Shown here: one piece after another, positions 54,717-64,000 of the stretch
Numbering within the stretch: position 1 is the stretch's first letter
Layout of the letters: each line of letters opens with the position of its first letter
Assembly: GCA_002694745.1 (NCBI GenBank)
Contig: NZMY01000053.1
Location: 47,148-111,147, forward strand
Length of the DNA stretch: 64,000 nucleotides
Reading direction: 5' to 3'
Source: Croceicoccus sp.
GTDB lineage: Bacteria > Pseudomonadota > Alphaproteobacteria > Sphingomonadales > Sphingomonadaceae
The notes under the pieces: generated by a model
Database searches by the model: none
Seen by the model: only the letters and a program-made list of their open reading frames with translations
Told to the model about the DNA's origin: nothing
Translations under genes and position numbers: made by a program

Positions 54717-54842
54717 CTATAAGGCCCCTCCGATGTAGGTCAGGGCCGACTCTTGCGCAAATGCGAAAAGGGCGAATGCAGTTGCATTCCATGCAACCGA
54801 GGCGCTGAGCCGCAGTTTCGCGCCGGTTCGGCGTCCTGACAT
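54717..54842 (-). CDS. Candidate 41-residue hydrophobic small protein
   Basis: Reads ATG 54842 to TAG 54717 on the minus strand. The product has a basic start (MSGRRTGAKLRL) and a hydrophobic core rich in Ala and Phe (WNATAFALFAFAQ), ending TYIGGAL, like a single-pass membrane or exported peptide. There is no clear ribosome binding site, and third-position GC is only about 60 percent. Support comes from its position just before a strong terminator and 57 bp after the COG3650 gene on the same strand. It may instead be part of a 3' untranslated region or a small RNA. Confidence 0.35.
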   Translation of the reverse strand: MSGRRTGAKLRLSASVAWNATAFALFAFAQESALTYIGGAL

Positions 54843-54899
54843 AGATGTAAATTGGCGCTATTTCGAATGGCATCGGCACGGTCATGGTGCAGTGCAGCA

Positions 54900-55427
54900 T
54901 CATCCGTCCATCGGACGACCGCAGCCGGACAGCGATTCGCCGTCGAGCACGATTCGGGCGGTGAACGGATAGACCCGATCGCTCATCCCGTCGGAGCATT
55001 GCCCGACGGTCAGCTCGATGCTGAAATCCTTGCCGTCCATCGTGCCGCTCAGGCGCCGCATGGCGGGCTGCACGCGCTCGTCCTCTATGGTCACTTCGGT
55101 GCCTTCGATGTTTTCGGGCGTCGAATAGCGCAGGCCCGCCGCCGTGCCGGGGCCGCCGGTGGTGACGGCCCAGAACGGCTCGGTCCCCAGTGCGCGGAAA
55201 TTGGCGGGGATCTGCGATTCGATGTCGCCGGGCGCGCTGGCCTGTTCGGCGGGCGGCGCGGTCGATGGCGTCGCAGAGGCGGTCTGCGCGGGCTCGGCGG
55301 CCGCGGCCTCCTCTTCGGAGGTCTGGCTGGCGGGCTGACCGCATCCGGCAAGCACGGCCAGCGGCAGCAGCGCCGCGAATATGGCGGGCGCGGCGGGACG
55401 TTCGGGGGCTTTCGCAATCATGGCCAT
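54900..55427 (-). CDS. COG3650-type small lipoprotein
   Basis: A 175-residue protein starting at ATG 55427 with a lipoprotein signal (lipobox LAGC-G), a 50-residue Ala/Glu/Pro/Thr linker, and a C-terminal domain (about residues 80-175) with FRALGTEPFWAV and VGQCSDGMSDRVYPF, ending in GCGRP. This is the pattern of the uncharacterised COG3650 envelope proteins; the two cysteines of the domain probably form a disulfide. The function is unknown. It is divergent from the agmatine deiminase gene. Confidence 0.85.
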   Translation of the reverse strand: MAMIAKAPERPAAPAIFAALLPLAVLAGCGQPASQTSEEEAAAAEPAQTASATPSTAPPAEQASAPGDIESQIPANFRALGTEPFWAVTTGGPGTAAGLRYSTPENIEGTEVTIEDERVQPAMRRLSGTMDGKDFSIELTVGQCSDGMSDRVYPFTARIVLDGESLSGCGRPMDG

Positions 55428-55510
55428 TGTTCTAGCAGCGCGGCCTGACACAGGCGAGGGCGAAGCGCGGCGCGCGGCCGCCATGCCGCCCTCCGCGAGA
55501 GAGGTGACGA

Positions 55511-56506
55511 ATGGCGAATGTCTGGCGCATGCCGCCCGAGTGGGCGAAGCAGGATTGGCTGTGGATCGGCTTTCCGCACGATCCGGTCGAGTGGCCCGAA
55601 GCATTGCCGCGCGCGCAGGAGCAGATCGCCGCTTTTGCCAATGCCGTCGCCGAAAGCGGGCAGGAGGTGCGCCTGCTGGTCCGCGACGCCGCGAACGAGG
55701 CGCGGGCGCGGCAATTGACCAGTGCCGCCGTCACGCTGGAGCGGCGCACCTATGGCGATGTCTGGCTGCGCGATACCGGGCCGTTGGTGGTCTGCGACGG
55801 CGCGGGTGGACGGCGCGCGATGCGGTTCGGCTTCAACGGATGGGGCGGCAAGTTCGAGATGGAGGGCGACCAGACCATCGGCGCCGAGATCGCGCGCGAT
55901 GCGGGCCTGTCGGTCGAGACGTCGGACTGGATCCTTGAGGGCGGGGCAATCGACAATGACGGCGCGGGCACCGTCGTCACGACCGAACAATGCCTTTTGA
56001 ACCCCAATCGCAATCCTGCGCTGTCGCGGGGCGAAATCGAGGAGCGGCTGAAACGCGACCTGGGCTTTTCGCGGGTGGTCTGGCTGGGCGAGGGACTGCT
56101 GAACGATCACACCGATGGGCATATCGACAATCTGGCGCGCTTTGTCGGGCCGGGGCGGATCGCCATTCCGCGCGCTTCGATGGCGGACGATCCCAATCGC
56201 GCGATCTATGACGATGCGCGGGCGCGCGCCGAAGACGCCGGGCTGGAGGTGTGCGAGATGCCGTCGCCCGGCCTGATCAGCGCGGGCGATTTCGCCGAGC
56301 CAGCGAGTTACATGAATTTTACCGTCACGACCCATCTTGTCGCGGTTCCCGTATTCGGCAGCGTGCGTGACGAGGAAGCGATCGCGGTGCTCGGCTCGCT
56401 GTTTCCGGGGCGGCAGGTGGTGGGGCTGCCCGCCGATGCGGTGCTGGCCGGCGGCGGGGGTTTTCACTGCGCCAGCCAGCAGATGCCCGCGGCGGAACCG
56501 GCCTAG
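55511..56506 (+). CDS. Agmatine deiminase / peptidyl-arginine deiminase family protein
   Basis: A 331-residue guanidino-group-modifying enzyme. Family motifs are RDTGPLVV, GFNGWGGKF, EGGAIDNDG, the catalytic His block DHTDGHIDNLARFV, and the C-terminal nucleophile Cys320 in GGGGFHCASQQMP. It probably converts agmatine to N-carbamoylputrescine plus ammonia in putrescine synthesis. The usual partner, N-carbamoylputrescine amidase, is not adjacent. It overlaps the convergent downstream gene by 4 bp at the stop codons. Confidence 0.92.
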   Translation: MANVWRMPPEWAKQDWLWIGFPHDPVEWPEALPRAQEQIAAFANAVAESGQEVRLLVRDAANEARARQLTSAAVTLERRTYGDVWLRDTGPLVVCDGAGGRRAMRFGFNGWGGKFEMEGDQTIGAEIARDAGLSVETSDWILEGGAIDNDGAGTVVTTEQCLLNPNRNPALSRGEIEERLKRDLGFSRVVWLGEGLLNDHTDGHIDNLARFVGPGRIAIPRASMADDPNRAIYDDARARAEDAGLEVCEMPSPGLISAGDFAEPASYMNFTVTTHLVAVPVFGSVRDEEAIAVLGSLFPGRQVVGLPADAVLAGGGGFHCASQQMPAAEPA

Positions 56507-57078
56507 TCGATCTGCGGCGCGTTCAGCCAGGGGTTGCGCTGTGTCATCAGGTTCAGCCACGCCTTGGGCTTGCGCATCAGGTCCTTGGGAAAGCTGACCG
56601 TCAGGCCGACGATCTCGGCGATCGCGCCGACGAAATGGATGCAATTGCGCGTTTCGAGGTCATAACCCTTGCCCGGCAGGTCGCGCCACGCATCGACTTC
56701 GCGGCGGATGCGCCAATAGGTTTCGTCGGGCACGGTCACGCTGAAATGGCGATTGGTCGAGGTGATGTATTTCTCTTTCTCGATGCTGATGTCGTGTTCG
56801 ACCGGGCCGGACAGGATCGCGGGGCTGACCCGTTTGGCGGTGAAGCCGTAATTTTCGTGGATCCGCTGACCCGTCGCGTCGAGCGTGCCGTCGAGCACCA
56901 CAAAGGTATGCGGATAGCGGCCGAACAGCACCGATCCGTTGAAGCTCTGGAAATGGACCGTCACCGCCGCCCACGCGGGCAGCGCGGCCAGTGCCGCGAC
57001 CGCCGCGAGCATCAGGGCCGCCAGACGGGCCCCGATGCGCGCGAGGGGATGCGCCCTATTCGTCGTCCGGCGTTTCAT
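56503..57078 (-). CDS. Exported protein with a possible permuted papain-like (NlpC/P60-type) fold
   Basis: A 191-residue protein with a signal peptide (about residues 1-38, cleavage near AWA/AV). A His-containing block FGRYPHTFVVLDG (His57) comes before a Cys block TRNCIHFVGAIAE (Cys146, His148). The order His first, Cys later is that of circularly permuted NlpC/P60 or YiiX-like papain folds, which act as amidases on lipids or cell-wall peptides. This assignment is inference, as I recognise no exact family. ATG 57078 lies inside the phytochrome gene, overlapping its last 23 bp, so translation is probably coupled. Confidence 0.75.
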   Translation of the reverse strand: MKRRTTNRAHPLARIGARLAALMLAAVAALAALPAWAAVTVHFQSFNGSVLFGRYPHTFVVLDGTLDATGQRIHENYGFTAKRVSPAILSGPVEHDISIEKEKYITSTNRHFSVTVPDETYWRIRREVDAWRDLPGKGYDLETRNCIHFVGAIAEIVGLTVSFPKDLMRKPKAWLNLMTQRNPWLNAPQID

Positions 57079-59644
57079 TCGCGGCGGGATGGACCTTGGC
57101 GAGGGCCTCTGCGATCTGCTGGCGGGCATAGGGTTTCAGGATCACGGGAATATCCGCGAACTGCTGCGGGATCGTATCGTCCCCGCCATAGCCCGATGCG
57201 AAGACGAAGGGGATCTTCTCTTCGCTCAGCCGCGTGGCGGTGGGGACCGAATTCTCCTTGCCGAGATTGAAGTCGAGCATCGCAAGCTGGATCTCGCCCG
57301 TATCGATCGCGGCGGCGGCACCGGCGTTTGAGGCCGTCACCGTAACCTCGCGTGCGCCCAGTTCGCGCAGCTTGTCCTCGGCGTCGAGCGCGATCAGAGC
57401 GCTGTCCTCAAGCAGCAGCACATGGCGGCCCTCGATCACTTTGAGATTCTCCATTCCGCGGGGCTTGCTTTCGATCTTGGCGCTGCCGCCTTCCACTATG
57501 CCCGCGATATAGCGGGCGGGCAGGCTGAAACGGGCGTGCAGTCCGGCGGTGCGATATTCGATATTCGCTTCTCCGCCCAGTTCGTGCGGGATCGAATCGT
57601 GGATGATCGTGGTGCCGAAACCGCGGCGCTTGGGCGGCATGACCGCGGGGCCGCCGCTTTCATCCCACTCGATCTTGAGATCGCCCGCATCGTCCAGCGC
57701 CCAGCGCACATGCACCGATCCGCTGTCGCTGAGCGCGCCATATTTGGCGGCATTGGTCACCAGCTCGTGGAACACCAGCGCCATGACGGTGAAGGCGGTG
57801 GGCGCGACGGTGACATCGGGCCCTTCGACGATCAGGCGATCGGCCGCTTCGCTGAGATAGGCCGACGCCTCGGTCGAAAGCAGCTCCTTCAGCGGGCCGG
57901 GACCCCATTGTTCCGCGGTCAGCTGGTCATGCGCGCGCGCCAGCGACTGCACCCGGCTGTCGAGCGTGCCGACGAATTCCTTGACGCTGACCGCCTCGCG
58001 GTTGGTCTGGCCGATCAGCGCGCGGATCAGCGCGAGGATGTTGCGCACGCGGTGATTGAGTTCGGCGATCAGCAGTTTCTGCTGTTCGCCCGAGCGGCGA
58101 CGTTCCTCGCTCGCCGCTTCGGTCAGGCGCAGCACGACTTCCAGCAGGCTGGTGCGAAGCGCCTCGGCCACGCGGACTTCAGGGCCTTCGAAGCGCTTGG
58201 CTTCGCCCCGCACCAGATTGGACCATTCCTCGAAGCTCTTGCGCGGGGTCAGCCGCGCGCCGTTCGGGCCATATTCGACATGCTTGGCCTGATTGCCCGC
58301 CCAGCGGACCGAGCGCAGCTGTTCGGCGCGGAACAGCACGACATAGTCGCCGGGGCGCCGTGAGATCGGGATTGCCAGCAGCCCCGCCGCGCGATGCGCG
58401 TAATCGCCCGCGCCGGGCAGCATGGCATCGATGTTCTGCGTGCTGAAGACCTGCGTCACCTCACGCCTTTTCAGTTCCTGCACAATGCGCAGAAATTCGT
58501 CGTTCGATGGGGTAAGGCCCGACAGCGAGGCGCCGCCGTCGATGCTGACCCCGACGCCGTCCGCCGGAATCGCCTCGAGCACGAGGTCGCCCATCCATTC
58601 CGCGTCGTTCAGCCGCGCCGCGTCCTGCGCGGCGGCGGCCATCAGCCGGTCGGAAATCTTGCGGGCGCGTTCCTCGTATTCCGACGCCTCCTTGCGCAGC
58701 GCATTGCCGAGCAGGAGCGAGAACATCTGGCCGAACAGTTCGGCGGCGCTGCGTTCGGCAAAGCTGGGCAGGCGGGGCGAGTAATGGTGGCAGGCGAACA
58801 GGCCCCAGAACTCGCCGTCGACGACGATCGAGACGGACAGCGACGCGCGCACGCCCATGTTGCGCAGATATTCGATATGGATCGGCGAGACGGCGCGGAA
58901 CAGCGACATCGACAGGTCGAGCGGTTCGGACGCGCCGACCGGTTCGATGGGCTTTGGCATGTCGTCGATATCCGCGATGATGCGGAAGAAATTGCGCACG
59001 TAAAGCGCGCGGGCCTGCTGAGGAATGTCGGTCGCGGGGAAATGCAGACCGTGAAAGCTGTCGATGCCGGGTTCCAGCGCTTCGGCGACGACTTCTCCGC
59101 TGCCGTCGGGGTCGAAGCGATAGACCATCACCCGGTCGAACCCCGTCAGCATGCGCAATTGCCGCGCGCCTTCGCGCAGGATCGAGCCGACCTGTTCGGT
59201 CGCGCCCAGCCGCGCGACCATGCCGCGCACCATCGAAGACACCTCGATCTCGTCGCCCTTGGCCGGTTCGCATTCGAGGATGATCGTGCGCCCCGTTCTG
59301 TGGACGGCCACATCGAACAGGCTGTTGTCGTTCAGCAGATGGACCGAGAACATCCGCTCCACCGAATCCTCGCCCCGTAAATTGGCTATGCGGTCGCGAA
59401 GCAGCCGGACGGCGCTGGTCTTGAGGATTTCCGTGGCCGGCATGCCGATCAGCCCGCGCGGCGACGATCCGAGATAGGCCTCGGTATTGGCGGCGCGCTC
59501 GATCATCCACTCTGCGCTCAGCGCCAGCAGGAAGCCGAACGGCTGTATCGCGCCGGGGATATGGATCGGCTCGCGGTCGCAATTGGTGAGGTCGACGGTG
59601 TCGGTGAGAGTAGCTGCGCCCGTCCCACGGTCATGCAAATTCAA
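57056..59644 (-). CDS. bphP: Bacteriophytochrome: PAS-GAF-PHY photosensor, HWE kinase and receiver domain
   Basis: An 862-residue red/far-red light receptor kinase. Biliverdin-attachment Cys22 sits in LTNCDREPIHIPG. The GAF domain (about 140-320) has FPATDIPQQAR and CHHYSPR (chromophore Asp and His). The PHY domain (about 330-505) is followed by an HWE kinase core with His531 (ELNHRVRN) and FHELVTNAAKYGA, then a C-terminal receiver domain with Asp791 (MLDFNLG). The start is TTG 59644: GGAGGA lies 6 bp upstream, and it overlaps the heme oxygenase stop as TTGA. No other start is in frame nearby. Confidence 0.96.
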   Translation of the reverse strand: MNLHDRGTGAATLTDTVDLTNCDREPIHIPGAIQPFGFLLALSAEWMIERAANTEAYLGSSPRGLIGMPATEILKTSAVRLLRDRIANLRGEDSVERMFSVHLLNDNSLFDVAVHRTGRTIILECEPAKGDEIEVSSMVRGMVARLGATEQVGSILREGARQLRMLTGFDRVMVYRFDPDGSGEVVAEALEPGIDSFHGLHFPATDIPQQARALYVRNFFRIIADIDDMPKPIEPVGASEPLDLSMSLFRAVSPIHIEYLRNMGVRASLSVSIVVDGEFWGLFACHHYSPRLPSFAERSAAELFGQMFSLLLGNALRKEASEYEERARKISDRLMAAAAQDAARLNDAEWMGDLVLEAIPADGVGVSIDGGASLSGLTPSNDEFLRIVQELKRREVTQVFSTQNIDAMLPGAGDYAHRAAGLLAIPISRRPGDYVVLFRAEQLRSVRWAGNQAKHVEYGPNGARLTPRKSFEEWSNLVRGEAKRFEGPEVRVAEALRTSLLEVVLRLTEAASEERRRSGEQQKLLIAELNHRVRNILALIRALIGQTNREAVSVKEFVGTLDSRVQSLARAHDQLTAEQWGPGPLKELLSTEASAYLSEAADRLIVEGPDVTVAPTAFTVMALVFHELVTNAAKYGALSDSGSVHVRWALDDAGDLKIEWDESGGPAVMPPKRRGFGTTIIHDSIPHELGGEANIEYRTAGLHARFSLPARYIAGIVEGGSAKIESKPRGMENLKVIEGRHVLLLEDSALIALDAEDKLRELGAREVTVTASNAGAAAAIDTGEIQLAMLDFNLGKENSVPTATRLSEEKIPFVFASGYGGDDTIPQQFADIPVILKPYARQQIAEALAKVHPAANETPDDE

Positions 59645-60159
59645 TTAAGGTCCTCCGCCACAGCAATTGCAGCACGTCTGAAGAACTGGAACGTTTCGAT
59701 GGCCGCATCGCATGCCTCTTCCAGCCATATATCATCTTTTTCCAAGGCCGCAGCATCGAATGCCGCGCAGAAATCCTGCCAGTCCGCGCTCATGCTGTCG
59801 GCGGGCGAAAGATAGCTGGACGCCAGGCTTTCGGGCACGATGCGCGCCAGCATCCGCCCGCCCAGCTTGGACCCTTCCAGCACATATTGCGCGCCCCATA
59901 CGCCCGCATCGCCCAGATCGCTGGCGATCATCGGCGGCGGCAGCCACGCACCCATCGCGGCAAGGTCGTCGGCCAGCAGCGGCAGGCGCGGCGTGAAACC
60001 GGTCCAGCCGCGGCCCGTGACCGCCAGTTCCAGACCGGGCAGCGCGACCGCATGGGCGGTGAGGAAGGCGCGGTAATGGGCAGGGATGGCCAGATCGTAA
60101 CTGGCGAAGGCATCCTCGGTCGCCTGATGCTGCCCGCCGGTGCGTTCGCGCAGCATCAT
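59641..60159 (-). CDS. bphO: Biliverdin-producing heme oxygenase
   Basis: Opens heme to biliverdin, the chromophore of the phytochrome encoded next. The 172-residue protein is short and compact as in bacterial BphO; probable heme ligand His11 is in GGQHQATED, and the distal helix segment is SDLGDAGVWGAQYVLEGSKLGG, with GSxLGG typical of bacterial heme oxygenases. ATG 60159 (next codon is also ATG) gives the usual length. Its stop shares bases with the TTG of bphP, giving chromophore and receptor from one transcript. Confidence 0.92.
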   Translation of the reverse strand: MMLRERTGGQHQATEDAFASYDLAIPAHYRAFLTAHAVALPGLELAVTGRGWTGFTPRLPLLADDLAAMGAWLPPPMIASDLGDAGVWGAQYVLEGSKLGGRMLARIVPESLASSYLSPADSMSADWQDFCAAFDAAALEKDDIWLEEACDAAIETFQFFRRAAIAVAEDLN

Positions 60160-60307
60160 GCGCGCCGTTTGCCGCCCTCTGTCGCCATCGGCGGGCGCGT
60201 CTTCACGGCTGCCCCGCTCTTTCGGGGAGGGGCCGTGCGTCAGTGGGCCATCGGGCCCCGCGCTACGCTGATGATCGACAGAGAGCATGGGTCGGGCCTG
60301 CCTGCGA

Positions 60308-60715
60308 TCAGGCCGAGAGAAGCTTGGATTCGATCCGCGACAGCGGTTCGCCGCCGACGGTCTTGGCTTCTTCGGCGATCAGCACGTCCTGCAGGGCTTT
60401 GTGATAATGGCGGCGCATCTCGCCCAGCGACTTGGGATCGGCAACGATCGCCAGCCGTTCGAACATGCCGTCGAGTGCGGCCCGGTTCAGCCATTCGGCG
60501 ACGGCGGCGGCATGGGCCAGCTCGTCCAGATCGGTGCGGCCGTGGCGCTGGCCGACCTCGTCCTGATGGCGCACGCCCGCACTGTAGTTCTGGCCGTCGA
60601 GTTCGGGGCTGGCAACCTCGCCCAGCGAGGGCTCGTCGGGCGATCCGTTGTTGATCATCAGCACGAAGCGCTCTCCGTCTACGATAGCCAGATGGGCCTT
60701 GTGGGGGAGTCGCAT
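60308..60715 (-). CDS. Host-attachment (AtsE-like, PF10116 type) family protein
   Basis: A 135-residue protein. It starts MRLPHKAHLAIVDGERFVLMINNG, and its C-terminal block IVADPKSLGEMRRHYHKALQ is diagnostic of the host-attachment family, whose founding members were linked with plant-surface attachment in Agrobacterium. The fold is related to eRF1 domain 2-like baeRF proteins, so a ribosome-linked role has also been proposed. It sits 148 bp upstream of bphO on the same strand; co-transcription is possible but not shown. Confidence 0.88.
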   Translation of the reverse strand: MRLPHKAHLAIVDGERFVLMINNGSPDEPSLGEVASPELDGQNYSAGVRHQDEVGQRHGRTDLDELAHAAAVAEWLNRAALDGMFERLAIVADPKSLGEMRRHYHKALQDVLIAEEAKTVGGEPLSRIESKLLSA

Positions 60716-60820
60716 CGATTATTCTCCGGGAAAAAAATTAGACCTAGGGACATGCAACGAGCGATGCGACGAATTGTGCCCGAGAGGTCTTTCGCGGCTT
60801 AACTTAATTTATGATTTTCA

Positions 60821-60854
60821 AAAGAAAAGGGGCGCCCCGTGGCGGGGCGCCCCT
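60821..60854 (-). terminator. Rho-independent terminator of groESL
   Basis: A 12-bp stem AGGGGCGCCCCG/CGGGGCGCCCCT (60828-60839, 60843-60854) with a TGG loop. On the minus strand it is followed by TTTCTTTTG. It lies 30 bp downstream of the groL stop. Confidence 0.93.
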
Positions 60855-60883
60855 TCGCTGGTCCGGTCGGACGGAGGGTTGGC

Positions 60884-62563
<1,680 letters not shown>

Positions 62564-62581
62564 TCAGGAAGGACCGGAAGC

Positions 62582-62869
62582 TCAGGCGATGATGCCGAGC
62601 AGGTCGCTTTCCTTCATGATGAGCAGGTCTTCGCCGTCGACCTTGACCTCGGTGCCGGACCACTTGCCGAACAGCACGCGGTCGCCGGCCTTGACGTCGA
62701 GCGGGGTGACGGTGCCGTTTTCGGAACGGGCGCCGGAGCCGACGGCCACGATCTCGCCCTCGCTGGGCTTTTCCTTGGCGCTGTCGGGGATGATGATGCC
62801 GCCGGCGGTCTTTTCCTCGGCTTCGATGCGACGGACCAGAACGCGGTCGTGCAGCGGACGGAATGCCAT
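62582..62869 (-). CDS. groS: 10-kDa co-chaperonin GroES
   Basis: Heptameric lid of the GroEL cage. The 95-residue product starts [29 protein letters not shown] and has the mobile loop plus the [18 protein letters not shown] end. Length and sequence are typical of alphaproteobacterial GroES. It is the first gene of the heat-shock operon, 75 bp behind the CIRCE operator. Confidence 0.98.
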   Translation of the reverse strand: MAFRPLHDRVLVRRIEAEEKTAGGIIIPDSAKEKPSEGEIVAVGSGARSENGTVTPLDVKAGDRVLFGKWSGTEVKVDGEDLLIMKESDLLGIIA

Positions 62870-62943
62870 GATGATGACCTCTTCCAGTTGATATGGCGGG
62901 CGGGGCTGCTAAATGTCCCCGTACCGCCTGGGTTGGATGTGCT

Positions 62944-62970
62944 TTGGCACTCTCTGGGTGAGAGTGCCAG
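62944..62970. promoter_or_regulatory. CIRCE operator of groESL
   Basis: TTGGCACTC-N9-GAGTGCCAG matches the CIRCE consensus (TTAGCACTC-N9-GAGTGCTAA) with perfectly symmetrical inner arms. It is the binding site of the heat-shock repressor HrcA, whose gene is not in this window. It lies at or just after the predicted transcription start. Confidence 0.95.
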
Positions 62971-62977
62971 CGGCGCG

Positions 62978-63006
62978 GATATGGTCCGGCGCGGGGCAGG
63001 CGTCAA
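62978..63006 (-). promoter_or_regulatory. Predicted promoter of groESL
   Basis: On the minus strand, TTGACG (63006-63001) and CATATC (62983-62978) are separated by 17 bp. The -35 box matches the vegetative consensus at five of six positions and the -10 box at three of six. The expected start site falls inside or at the edge of CIRCE, so HrcA binding would block initiation. Confidence 0.7.
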
Positions 63007-63054
63007 GAATGGCGCGTGCATTTTTTTGCCGTTTTTTGCCTGAGGCCGGGGCCC

Positions 63055-63089
63055 GACGAAAAAGGGGCGACCCGCTTTTGGGCCGCCCC
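63055..63089 (-). terminator. Rho-independent terminator of the MATE transporter gene
   Basis: Stem GGGGCGACCC/GGGCCGCCCC (63064-63073, 63080-63089) with one mismatch and loop GCTTTT, followed on the minus strand by TTTTTCGTC. It sits just past the stop codon of the transporter. Confidence 0.85.
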
Positions 63090-63094
63090 CTGGG

Positions 63095-64000
63095 TTACAC
63101 GCGGTCGATGACAAGTCCGAGACGTTCGCGCCTGTGCCAGCGCCATGTCATCAGTATCGAGGTGACCAGCAGGCCGAGCGCGAGGCCGTACCACACGCCC
63201 TTGCCAGCAAGCGGGGTGTAGAAGCCCAGCACCCATGCGGCGGCAAAGCCGAACACCCAGTATCCGATCACCGCGATGACGAAGGGCACGCGCGTATCGG
63301 CCAGCCCGCGCAGCAGGCCCGCCAGCACCGCCTGCGCGCCGTCGAACAGCTGAAAGCCCGCCGCGATCAGCAGGAAGGACAGGGCCAGCGTGACCAGCTG
63401 AACATTGGCCGGATCGTCTACGTCGATATAGATCGACAGCAATAGCCGCGGGGCGAGCAACATCAGCGCGGCGAAAATCACCGCCATCCCGCCCGTCAGC
63501 GCCAGCACCGCAAGGCCCGCACGATGCACGCCTTCACGCGATCCGGCGCCGTTATGGATGCCGACCCTAATTGTCGCGGCCTGCGCGATGCCGAAGGGCA
63601 CCTGAAAGCACAGCGCCGCCAGTTGCAGCGCCACCGTATGCGCGGCCAGCTGCAACCCGCCCAGCGCGCCCGTCAGGAACGCCGCCGCACCGAACAGCCC
63701 GCCTTCGGCAAGCGTGATCGCCGCGATGGGCAGGCCGATCTTCCAGATCTCGCCCAGCCGCTGCCAGTCGGGCCGCCACAGACGCCCGAACAGGTAATGC
63801 CGCCGCATCCGCCGGTCGGACTGGATGATCGCGACATAAGCCGCCAGCACCGCCAGCGCGGTGATGACGCTGGCGATCGCCGCGCCGCGCAGGCCGAGCG
63901 CGGGCGCGCCCAGATTGCCGAAGATCAGGATCCAGTTGCCGGTGGTGTTCACCAGCAGCGCAAGCACGGTGATCCATGTCGCGATCACCGCGCGGTCCAT
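63095..64000 (-). CDS. MATE-family multidrug/toxin efflux transporter, N-terminus outside window
   Basis: A membrane protein of which 301 residues are visible; the methionine at the edge is probably internal, because the sequence begins in the middle of the usual 12-helix topology (VNTTGNWILIFGNLGAPALGLRGAAIA is the TM4-5 region). The C-terminal half has about eight helices, including the MATE repeat GLPIAAITLAEGGLFGAAAFLTG and FQLFDGAQAVLAGLLRGLADTRVP. It should export cationic compounds driven by a sodium or proton gradient; substrates are unknown. Confidence 0.92.
   Translation of the reverse strand: MDRAVIATWITVLALLVNTTGNWILIFGNLGAPALGLRGAAIASVITALAVLAAYVAIIQSDRRMRRHYLFGRLWRPDWQRLGEIWKIGLPIAAITLAEGGLFGAAAFLTGALGGLQLAAHTVALQLAALCFQVPFGIAQAATIRVGIHNGAGSREGVHRAGLAVLALTGGMAVIFAALMLLAPRLLLSIYIDVDDPANVQLVTLALSFLLIAAGFQLFDGAQAVLAGLLRGLADTRVPFVIAVIGYWVFGFAAAWVLGFYTPLAGKGVWYGLALGLLVTSILMTWRWHRRERLGLVIDRV

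Overview
The window is about 64 kb of high-GC, gene-dense alphaproteobacterial chromosome. Gene content and synteny point to Sphingomonadales, most likely Erythrobacteraceae. The clues are hisS-prfA-prmC-DUF4167, lnt next to metK, a Cdc48-type ATPase, HWE-family kinases and a bacteriophytochrome with its own heme oxygenase. I see no rRNA, insertion sequence, integrase, prophage or CRISPR array. One tRNA is present, tRNA-Thr(GGU). The genus cannot be fixed from the sequence alone.

Layout. 1-16.4 kb: an M61 peptidase cut by the left edge, then a plus-strand housekeeping run: hisS, prfA, prmC, a DUF4167 gene, lnt, metK, a GH24 lysozyme, a lipoprotein nucleotidase, glnE, a single-cysteine Bcp, a DUF455 protein and an M23 peptidase. 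It ends at a strong terminator. 16.4-31.7 kb: a membrane PAS protein without an output domain, galU, murA, an atypical lipoprotein gene, the tightly overlapping minus-strand operon polA > class IV aminotransferase > class I aminotransferase > RluA-type synthase > arfB, an acidic lipoprotein, a class A beta-lactamase-like enzyme, a 59-codon gene, tRNA-Thr, an orphan Flp pilin, GNAT, YggS and ThiE-like genes. 31.8-47.6 kb: ftsK, fasciclin lipoprotein, Sde182/DUF1593 protein, flavin reductase, a 7TM diguanylate cyclase, CPBP protease, thioesterase + S9A oligopeptidase, an aminopeptidase P homologue, and an EF-hand protein followed by an OmpR-type two-component system. 47.6-64 kb: an inverted-repeat element, HerA-like ATPase, CHASE3-HWE kinase, MscS channel, Cdc48-type ATPase, small secreted proteins, agmatine deiminase, the heme oxygenase-phytochrome cassette with a papain-like secreted protein, host-attachment protein, groESL with CIRCE, and a MATE transporter cut by the right edge.

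How the genes work together. Most genes serve translation and release (hisS, prfA, prmC, arfB), envelope building (lnt, murA, galU, M23, ftsK), nitrogen control (glnE), methyl-group supply (metK) and protein quality control (groESL, Cdc48). Signalling is well represented: a diguanylate cyclase, two HWE kinases, one classical two-component pair and a PAS sensor. The parts most worth a second look are the coupled bphO-bphP-papain-like cassette, the EF-hand/two-component cluster, the 250-bp inverted-repeat element at 47566-47815, the palindrome in front of metK, and two very small genes (29040-29219 and 54717-54842).
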